A stretch of 5,686 bases of DNA from UMGS172 sp045651745 (lineage in GTDB: Bacteria; Bacillota; Clostridia; Oscillospirales; Acutalibacteraceae), in assembly GCA_045651745.1 (NCBI GenBank), contig JAZRSW010000032.1, positions 1 to 5,686 on the forward strand, written 5' to 3'. Positions 1 through 4,813 of the stretch are shown here, piece after piece. The number at the start of each line of letters is the position of its first letter. The first letter of the stretch is position 1. The translations under genes were made by a program, and so were the position numbers. Below the pieces are notes generated by a model. It had not been told where the DNA came from and ran no database searches. It was given only the letters and a program-made list of their open reading frames with translations.

Positions 1-22
1 AAAAAATAATACTAATAATTTT

Positions 23-29
23 AAAGGGA
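23..29 (+). promoter_or_regulatory. Ribosome binding site of the glycosyltransferase gene
   Basis: AAAGGGA lies 8 nt before the ATG at 38 and supports that start. The preceding 22 bases are A/T-only with several in-frame stops and show no recognisable promoter. An upstream gene of the same operon may end just outside the window, but this cannot be seen. Confidence 0.7.
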
Positions 30-37
30 TTGTTGTA

Positions 38-796
38 ATGAAAAATACTGTTTCAGTCGGTATAGTTACCTATAACAACCAAGGAAAAATTAAAAACGTT
101 GTTTCATCAATAAAGGAATTTACAAAAAAGGTTGATTATAAACTTTACGTTTTTGATAACGGTTCGATTGACAACACCAAAGATGAAGTATTAAATGCCG
201 ACCAAAACGTCGAATTTATAGAAAACTGCGAAAATTTAGGATTTGGTAAAGCTCACAACCTTGCAATTCGTTTGATTGACTCTAAATACCACGCTATTGT
301 TAACCCTGATATTATATTGAATGATGATACTTTAAGTAAAATGGTTGAGTATCTGGATAACAACCCCGATATTGTATTAGCCGTACCAAAAATTCTTTTT
401 CCTGACGGCACAGAGCAAAAACTCCCCAAATTAAAACCTAAACTTATATATTTTTTGTCTCGCAGAACACCTTTTTTCAAATCAAAAGCAAAAGAATACA
501 TTATGGAAGATATTGAAATAACCGAGCCTTTGGAAGTTGAACAATGCACAGGATGCTTTATGGTTATCCGTACCGAAGTTTTCAAAAAACTTAAGGGCTT
601 TGACGAGCGGTTTTTTATGTATTTTGAAGATTCGGACTTAACAGTAAGAGCAAAGCGATATGGAAAAACAATGCTACTCCCCCAATTTTCCGTTATTCAC
701 GAATGGGAGCGCTCAAGTTCAAAAAGTTTAAAATATTTAATGATTCATATTAACTCAATGATTAAGTTTTTGTGGAAACACAGAAAAACGAAATGA
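38..796 (+). CDS. Family 2 glycosyltransferase, probable rhamnosyltransferase-like
   Basis: This 252-residue protein should transfer a sugar from a nucleotide-sugar donor to a growing surface polysaccharide or its lipid-linked precursor at the inner face of the membrane. It has the GT-A fold pattern of family 2: an N-terminal strand VSVGIVTYNN (5-14), VFDNGS (38-43) for the nucleotide, ENLGFGKAHN (65-74), and NPD (89-91) in the place of the metal-binding DxD. TGCFMVIR (171-178) comes next, followed by GFDERFFMYFEDSDLTVRA (187-205) holding the likely catalytic acidic pair E197/D198. The order resembles WbbL-type rhamnosyltransferases. No transmembrane segment is evident and the length is near the usual 250-300. 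The gene lies 9 nt before rfbD and heads the dTDP-rhamnose genes, which suggests, but does not prove, that dTDP-L-rhamnose is its donor. Acceptor and linkage cannot be told from sequence. Confidence 0.9.
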   Translation: MKNTVSVGIVTYNNQGKIKNVVSSIKEFTKKVDYKLYVFDNGSIDNTKDEVLNADQNVEFIENCENLGFGKAHNLAIRLIDSKYHAIVNPDIILNDDTLSKMVEYLDNNPDIVLAVPKILFPDGTEQKLPKLKPKLIYFLSRRTPFFKSKAKEYIMEDIEITEPLEVEQCTGCFMVIRTEVFKKLKGFDERFFMYFEDSDLTVRAKRYGKTMLLPQFSVIHEWERSSSKSLKYLMIHINSMIKFLWKHRKTK

Positions 797-800
797 GGTA
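795..800 (+). promoter_or_regulatory. Ribosome binding site deciding the TTG start of rfbD
   Basis: GAGGTA overlaps the TGA stop (794-796) of the glycosyltransferase gene and ends 5 nt before the TTG at 806. The next amino acids, KILITGSKGQL, begin the Rossmann strand exactly where the family begins, so TTG is very likely the true start. The overlap suggests translational coupling. Confidence 0.75.
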
Positions 801-805
801 ATAGT

Positions 806-1696
806 TTGAAAATCCTTATTACAGGCTCAAAGGGTCAATTAAGTAACACTATTTACGACCTTTTAATTAATGTGAAAAACAGTTTGGGTGAAATACCCGC
901 GGTTTATAAAAACTGTGAGATTACTGCAGTTGATGTTGATGAACTTGACATTACCGAAAAGGCCTCTGTAATGTCGTTTATAGTTAAGGACAAGCCTGAT
1001 TTGATTATCAACTGCGCCGCATATACAAATGTTGATGGGTGCGAAACCAACCGCGAACTTGCAAATAAAATCAATACTGACGGTCCATTTAACCTCGCAT
1101 TAGCGGCAAAAGAAGTTAACGCAAAATTTGTCCACATTTCTACCGACTATGTTTTCCGCGGAGATGCAACAAAACCTTACGTTGAAACTGATAAATGTGA
1201 CCCTATTACTGCTTACGGCTTATCTAAAAGAAACGGTGAATTAAAAGTACAATCCGCTTGGGAAAAACACTTCATTTTCCGCACTTCTTGGCTTTACGGT
1301 CTTGTTGGCAATAACTTTGTTAAGACAATTCGACGTATAGCAAAAGAAAAAGGTGCACTGACTGTTGTAAACGACCAGCGAGGCAACCCTACCAACTGCG
1401 AGGATTTAGCCTACCACATTTTAAAGGTTGCTGAAACCGAAAACTATGGTATTTACCACTGCACAGGCGTGGGTGAATGTACTTGGTTTGACTTTGCTAA
1501 GAAAATTGTTGAATTTTCAAATATTGACTGCACATTTGACCCTTGCTCTACCGAGCAATCTAACCGACCTGCAAAACGTCCCGCATTCAGTTCCCTTGAC
1601 AACCGCCATTTGAGAGAAACCGTCGGTGACAATATGCGTGAGTGGACAGTTGCCTTAAAAGAATATATTCTAAAACTTGACGATTTAGAAAAATAA
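806..1696 (+). CDS. rfbD: dTDP-4-dehydrorhamnose reductase
   Basis: This enzyme (RfbD/RmlD) catalyses the last step of dTDP-L-rhamnose synthesis, the NAD(P)H-dependent reduction of dTDP-4-dehydro-L-rhamnose, in the cytoplasm. The 296-residue length is typical. It is an extended short-chain dehydrogenase: the nucleotide-binding loop TGSKGQL is at 6-12, NCAAYTNVD at 69-77, STDYVF at 112-117, and the catalytic Y137-x3-K141 in YGLSK. FRTSWLYG (158-165), DQRGNPT (190-196) and the substrate-domain motif RPAFSSLDN (258-266) are characteristic of RmlD rather than of other epimerase/dehydratases. It starts at TTG, chosen from the well-placed GAGG and the family N-terminus. It sits 9 nt after the glycosyltransferase and 10 nt before rfbB, so it is almost surely co-transcribed. 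All expected motifs appear intact. Confidence 0.96.
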   Translation: MKILITGSKGQLSNTIYDLLINVKNSLGEIPAVYKNCEITAVDVDELDITEKASVMSFIVKDKPDLIINCAAYTNVDGCETNRELANKINTDGPFNLALAAKEVNAKFVHISTDYVFRGDATKPYVETDKCDPITAYGLSKRNGELKVQSAWEKHFIFRTSWLYGLVGNNFVKTIRRIAKEKGALTVVNDQRGNPTNCEDLAYHILKVAETENYGIYHCTGVGECTWFDFAKKIVEFSNIDCTFDPCSTEQSNRPAKRPAFSSLDNRHLRETVGDNMREWTVALKEYILKLDDLEK

Positions 1697-1701
1697 AGGA
1701 G
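1696..1701 (+). promoter_or_regulatory. Ribosome binding site of rfbB
   Basis: AAGGAG, a near-perfect Shine-Dalgarno sequence, begins on the last base of the rfbD stop codon and ends 5 nt before the ATG at 1707. It fixes the start and implies efficient initiation inside the operon. Confidence 0.8.
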
Positions 1702-1706
1702 ATTTT

Positions 1707-2765
1707 ATGAAAACATATCTCGTTACCGGTGGCGCCGGCTTTATCGGTTCAAATTTCATTATTTATATACTTGGTAAATATGACGATGTAAAGATTATCA
1801 ATGTTGATTGTCTTACGTATGCCGGCAACCTTGAAAACTTAAAATCGGTTGAGAACAACCCTAACTATAGCTTTGTGCAGGCAGATATTCGAGACAAAGA
1901 GGCTATACAAAAGATTTTCGACGAAAATACCATTGATTACGTTGTCAACTTTGCTGCTGAAAGCCATGTTGACCGCAGTATCAGTGACCCCGATATTTTT
2001 GTCAACACCAATATTTTAGGTACTGTTAACCTTTTAAACATTGCTAAAAAGGCTTGGCAAACGGGTGACGACCAGTATCGCGAGGGTGTAAAATTCCACC
2101 AGGTTTCAACTGATGAGGTTTATGGTTCTTTAGGTGAGACGGGCTTCTTTACCGAGACCACTCCCCTTTGCCCTCATTCTCCTTATTCTTCATCTAAAGC
2201 CGCATCGGATATGTTCGTAAAAGCATACCACGATACATATAAGTTACCTATCAATATCACACGTTGTTCAAACAACTATGGTCCTTTCCAGTTCCCCGAA
2301 AAGTTAATTCCACTTATTATGAATAATACCCTTTTACATAAGGATTTACCGGTTTACGGTGACGGAATGCAGGTTCGCGATTGGTTGTATGTTGATGACC
2401 ACTGCAAAGCAATTGATATGGTAATTCGTGACGGTATTGACGGTGAAGTTTACAACGTTGGCGGTCACAACGAGCGTCCTAATATTTTTATTGTCAAAAC
2501 TATTATTAAATACATTAAGGAAAACGTTGACGAAACCGTCGGCGAGCATATGATTAAGTATGTAACCGACCGTAAAGGTCACGACCGCAGATACGGAATT
2601 GACCCCGAAAAAATTAAAAACGACCTCGGTTGGTATCCCGAAACATGCTTCGAGGTTGGTATTAAAAAGACATTACAATGGTATCTTGATAATCAAGATT
2701 GGGTTAAAAATGTTACCAGCGGTGAATATCAAAAATACTATAAAAAGATGTATAAGGATAAATAA
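1707..2765 (+). CDS. rfbB: dTDP-glucose 4,6-dehydratase
   Basis: RfbB/RmlB converts dTDP-D-glucose to dTDP-4-dehydro-6-deoxy-D-glucose using tightly bound NAD+, the second step of the rhamnose pathway. The 352 residues match the family. Visible motifs are the Rossmann loop GGAGFIGSN (8-16), NFAAESHVDRS (81-91), the catalytic T135-D136-E137 in STDEVYG, Y160-x3-K164 in YSSSK, NNYGPFQFPEKLIP (189-202), GDGMQVRDWLYVDDH (218-232) and GHDRRYGID (291-299). The T-D-E triad and the GHDRRY signature separate it from UDP-galactose 4-epimerase and other relatives. It is the third gene of the operon, with only 2 nt separating its stop from rfbC. No damage or unusual residue was seen. Besides rhamnose, its product can feed other 6-deoxyhexoses, but rfbC and rfbD next to it point to rhamnose. 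Confidence 0.97.
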   Translation: MKTYLVTGGAGFIGSNFIIYILGKYDDVKIINVDCLTYAGNLENLKSVENNPNYSFVQADIRDKEAIQKIFDENTIDYVVNFAAESHVDRSISDPDIFVNTNILGTVNLLNIAKKAWQTGDDQYREGVKFHQVSTDEVYGSLGETGFFTETTPLCPHSPYSSSKAASDMFVKAYHDTYKLPINITRCSNNYGPFQFPEKLIPLIMNNTLLHKDLPVYGDGMQVRDWLYVDDHCKAIDMVIRDGIDGEVYNVGGHNERPNIFIVKTIIKYIKENVDETVGEHMIKYVTDRKGHDRRYGIDPEKIKNDLGWYPETCFEVGIKKTLQWYLDNQDWVKNVTSGEYQKYYKKMYKDK

Positions 2766-2767
2766 TT

Positions 2768-3319
2768 ATGGGAAAGTTTAACTTCATAAAAACATCAATT
2801 GAAGGCGTAATTATTGTTGAACCGACCGTTTTCGGTGATGACCGCGGTTATTTTATGGAAACATACCAGTACAACGATTTTTGCGAAGGCGGAATTGATG
2901 TTACGTTTGTGCAGGATAATCAATCCAAATCCAAAAAAGGTGTTTTAAGAGGTTTACATTTTCAAAAACAATTTCCTCAATCAAAATTAGTCCGTGTAAT
3001 TAAAGGTGAGGTTTTTGATGTTGCGGTTGATTTAAGACCCAACAGTCCCACCTATGGTAAGTATGAAGGCGTAATTTTAAGCGAAGAAAACAAACGCCAA
3101 TTCTTTATCCCTAAAGGCTTTGCACACGGTTTTGTTGTGCTTTCCGATGAAGCCGAGTTTGTTTACAAAGTGGACGATTTCTATCATCCCAATGACGAGG
3201 GCGGTTTAATGTGGAATGACCCTGATGTATGCATTGAATGGCCTTTTGATGATAATTTTGAAGTCATACTTTCAGATAAGGATAAAGTAAATCCCAGTTT
3301 AAAAGATTTAAACAAATAA
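2768..3319 (+). CDS. rfbC: dTDP-4-dehydrorhamnose 3,5-epimerase
   Basis: RfbC/RmlC epimerises dTDP-4-dehydro-6-deoxy-D-glucose at C3 and C5 to dTDP-4-dehydro-L-rhamnose, the substrate of the reductase encoded two genes upstream. It is a 183-residue cupin (beta-jelly-roll) enzyme of usual length, normally a dimer. Motifs are FGDDRGYF (22-29), the QDNQSKSKKGVLRGLHFQ block (49-66) with catalytic base H64, DVAVDLR (84-90), FIPKGFAHGF (113-122), FVYK (131-134) with the likely catalytic Y133, EGGLMWNDP (144-152) and LSDKD (168-172), whose aspartate pairs with the histidine in the family. AAGGA at 2754-2758, inside the end of rfbB, serves the ATG at 2768. The last codon and stop fall inside the left copy of the inverted repeat described separately. 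Confidence 0.96.
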   Translation: MGKFNFIKTSIEGVIIVEPTVFGDDRGYFMETYQYNDFCEGGIDVTFVQDNQSKSKKGVLRGLHFQKQFPQSKLVRVIKGEVFDVAVDLRPNSPTYGKYEGVILSEENKRQFFIPKGFAHGFVVLSDEAEFVYKVDDFYHPNDEGGLMWNDPDVCIEWPFDDNFEVILSDKDKVNPSLKDLNK

Positions 3320-3360
3320 TAAAAAGAGCAGTCAATGGGTTGTACTCTAAAGGACTGTTT
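3314..3360 (+). repeat. Left copy of a composite inverted repeat
   Basis: AAATAATAAAAAGAGCAGTC (3314-3333) and ACTCTAAAGGAC (3344-3355), joined by a 10-nt divergent stretch and followed by TGTTT, recur as the reverse complement at 3958-4006. The copy covers the last Lys codon and TAA of rfbC. GAGCAGTC (3326-3333) can pair with GACTGTTT (3353-3360) using two G-U pairs. On the + strand only three T's follow, so it is a weak terminator for the rfb operon. On the - strand the stem is followed by TTTTTATTATTT, so it would stop transcripts leaving the segment leftwards. Confidence 0.85.
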
Positions 3361-3414
3361 GGGGAGCACATTACATACCGACAGGAAAAGGACGAAGAAA
3401 TCTACTATATTGGT

Positions 3415-3421
3415 GAAAGGA
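3415..3421 (+). promoter_or_regulatory. Ribosome binding site deciding the start of the small unknown gene
   Basis: GAAAGGA lies 5 nt before the ATG at 3427. The same frame is open back to a TTG at 3340, but that codon has no purine-rich element before it and lies within the repeat, so 3427 is preferred. Confidence 0.65.
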
Positions 3422-3426
3422 AAACA

Positions 3427-3831
3427 ATGAAATCGTTATTTGAACTTAAAACTAAAATAATGCCTGATTTGACGGTGTTTGAATGCATGAAGAAGAAGGC
3501 AATAGAATTACTATCTGATACCGAGAAAAGCCAATACACTCAAGCTATTGTTTTACATTCCTCTACAGGAAATGAGTATAGCACCATTATACAAAATGCT
3601 TTATCCGAAGAAAAGGTAGATGAAGTATCTTTGTTTTGTAAAATAAAGGAAGCAAACGATTACGAAATATGTTTTGTTTTATGTATGTGGCAGGATCAAT
3701 GTATAGACATTCCCTCGTTTGCTTTTAGAAATTTGCTGCTTGACTTAACCGAAAAAAATTCCGAATCAGCGATATTTGTTATGACTGCGGACGGCGTTTC
3801 CGAAATAAAATTATCGGCAACAATGAAATGA
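3427..3831 (+). CDS. Unrecognised 134-residue protein inside the inverted-repeat segment
   Basis: I do not recognise this protein or any catalytic motif in it. It is probably soluble and cytoplasmic, with no signal peptide or transmembrane stretch. The first 60 residues look mostly helical (for example FECMKKKAIELLSDTEK, 18-34). Strand-like segments follow, such as AIVLHSS, VSLFCKI, YEICFVLCMW and SAIFVMTADGVSEIKL, suggesting a small alpha/beta domain. Five cysteines (20, 71, 82, 86, 92) are many for its size but do not form a clear metal-binding pattern. Its reality is supported by a good ribosome binding site, an uninterrupted frame and a strong terminator straight after the stop. It sits alone between the rhamnose operon and the convergent lipid genes, flanked by inverted repeats, so its neighbours give little clue to function. 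A start at TTG 3340 would add 29 residues. It could be cassette cargo or an ordinary orphan gene. Confidence 0.7.
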   Translation: MKSLFELKTKIMPDLTVFECMKKKAIELLSDTEKSQYTQAIVLHSSTGNEYSTIIQNALSEEKVDEVSLFCKIKEANDYEICFVLCMWQDQCIDIPSFAFRNLLLDLTEKNSESAIFVMTADGVSEIKLSATMK

Positions 3832-3872
3832 AAATATTCCGACAGACCTTAAAAATCTGTCGGAATATTTTT
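3831..3872 (+). terminator. Rho-independent terminator of the small unknown gene
   Basis: AAAATATTCCGACAGA (3831-3846) pairs perfectly over 16 bp with TCTGTCGGAATATTTT (3856-3871) around a 9-nt loop, and the stem ends in a run of five T's on the + strand. It begins on the last base of the stop codon. The mirror-image A-tract makes it partly bidirectional. Confidence 0.9.
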
Positions 3873-3894
3873 GTCCTCTTTTCCTGACAAGCAC

Positions 3895-3916
3895 TGCATT
3901 TGTGGACACAAATGCA
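3895..3916. repeat. Perfect short hairpin TGCATTTGT/ACAAATGCA
   Basis: Nine perfectly paired bases (3895-3903 with 3908-3916) surround a GGAC loop. No T-tract follows on either strand, so it is not a classical terminator by itself. It sits between the two facing terminators and its role is unknown. Confidence 0.7.
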
Positions 3917-3953
3917 AAAATACGGCATACCTCTTTCAAGATATGCCGTATTT
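3916..3953 (-). terminator. Rho-independent terminator for the lipid operon
   Basis: AAATACGGCATA (3918-3929) pairs over 12 bp with TATGCCGTATTT (3942-3953), with a 12-nt loop. On the - strand the stem runs into five T's (complement of 3916-3920). It lies about 50 nt beyond the acyltransferase stop and is the best-formed terminator for the leftward genes. Confidence 0.8.
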
Positions 3954-3957
3954 AAAA

Positions 3958-4006
3958 AAACTGTCCTTTAGAGTGATGCTCTAAACGACTGCTCTTTTTA
4001 TTATTT
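3958..4006 (-). repeat. Right copy of the composite inverted repeat, also a bidirectional terminator-like hairpin
   Basis: GTCCTTTAGAGT (3963-3974) and GACTGCTCTTTTTATTATTT (3987-4006) are exact reverse complements of the two blocks of the left copy; AAACTGTCC (3958-3966) differs from it by one base. The copy folds on itself: TTTAGAG (3967-3973) pairs with CTCTAAA (3979-3985) around TGATG, and the stem continues with mismatches. T-tracts follow on both strands (3995-3999 on +, complement of 3954-3960 on -), so it could end transcription from both sides. It contains the last Lys codon and stop of the acyltransferase gene. Confidence 0.85.
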
Positions 4007-4813
4007 GCCAAGATGTTCCAACATCATATTACGAACTTCGTCGCTTATTTGATGTGTAGTTTTTTCCTCAAAAGTATCAGGCTCAAAAACTGCTAATACA
4101 TCAACATCTACCACTGTGCTTTTAAGCGGAAACCTTTTCATTACCTTTTCTGCATTATCCATTGTAACTACCACAACAGGACATTTTGCTTTTTTACAAA
4201 TGTAAAACACGCCATCTTTAAACTCAAGTAACTCACCCGTTTTACTGCGTGTTCCTTCAGGATAAACAACCACCGATGCAACATCATTTTTCACAAAATC
4301 AGTTGCCTTGTGTATTGTTTTCATAGCGTTGCGAGCATTTTCTCGGTCAATTGCCAAAAAGGCGCTCATATGCATATAAATGCCCACTAACGGCAATTTA
4401 AAGTTTTCGGGTTTTGAAATAAATGACACCGAAAAATTCTTCATCATATTAACCAACACAAATGCATCTATCATTGAACGATGATTTGAAACCAATAAAA
4501 ATTTTCGGTCGCTCGGTATTTTCTCAAAACCGTTGTAATTAACCTTTACACGCAAAAACCACAAAACAAGTTCCATAACCAAATTAATGTTTGTTATGAA
4601 AAATTTATGAGGTTTATCCAACTCTCTTTTTTTGTTTACAAACAGTGAAACTATCGCCAATACGAGCAAATAAACCACAAAAATACCAACAGTTAAACCT
4701 AAAAACAGTACAACAGGCACCCAAAAATCAACCCAACCGCTGACAATATCGGTAAAAAGGCATAAAAGCGTCTCAATTAAAACGGCTAAAATAGCAATAA
4801 TCTTAATCAGCAA
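4001..4813 (-). CDS. plsC: 1-acyl-sn-glycerol-3-phosphate acyltransferase (PlsC/LPLAT family)
   Basis: This family acylates lysophosphatidic acid at sn-2 to phosphatidic acid, the precursor of membrane phospholipids, at the cytoplasmic membrane. The 270-residue protein begins with a hydrophobic stretch (about 3-20) and a second, long one (about 30-58), then the acyltransferase domain. That domain has SNHRSMID (109-116) with the catalytic H111-x4-D116, FISKPENFKLPLVG (131-144), AIDREN (154-159) and the substrate-phosphate motif YPEGTRS (184-190). Two N-terminal membrane segments make it slightly longer than the usual near-240 residues. The start is TTG, overlapping the end of the upstream kinase gene by 11 nt. 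AGAGGGGG (4829-4822) lies 8 nt before it, and the first in-frame ATG (residue 79) would lose both membrane segments. The acyl donor (acyl-ACP, acyl-CoA or acyl-phosphate) cannot be told. Confidence 0.92.
   Translation of the reverse strand: MLIKIIAILAVLIETLLCLFTDIVSGWVDFWVPVVLFLGLTVGIFVVYLLVLAIVSLFVNKKRELDKPHKFFITNINLVMELVLWFLRVKVNYNGFEKIPSDRKFLLVSNHRSMIDAFVLVNMMKNFSVSFISKPENFKLPLVGIYMHMSAFLAIDRENARNAMKTIHKATDFVKNDVASVVVYPEGTRSKTGELLEFKDGVFYICKKAKCPVVVVTMDNAEKVMKRFPLKSTVVDVDVLAVFEPDTFEEKTTHQISDEVRNMMLEHLGK

Noticed and set aside
253..585. 110-residue open frame antisense to the glycosyltransferase
   Set aside because: It lies wholly inside a gene with clear family motifs on the other strand, with no family signature of its own.
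904..1137. 77-residue antisense open frame in rfbD
   Set aside because: Shadow of a well-conserved coding region, with no recognisable domain.
1428..1613. 61-residue + strand open frame within rfbD
   Set aside because: Out-of-frame overlap with an intact enzyme gene; low-complexity translation without motifs.
2346..2582. Antisense open frame in rfbB
   Set aside because: Fully inside rfbB, whose motifs on both sides of it are intact; no independent support.
3335..3426. Riboswitch or structured leader before the unknown gene
   Set aside because: Apart from the repeat hairpin, no stable stem or known riboswitch core could be picked out by eye in the purine-rich leader.
3314..4006. Phase-variable invertible switch
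   Set aside because: The inverted repeats could in principle support inversion, but no outward promoter is seen within, the flanking genes converge on the segment, and no recombinase is present, so flipping would not obviously switch anything.
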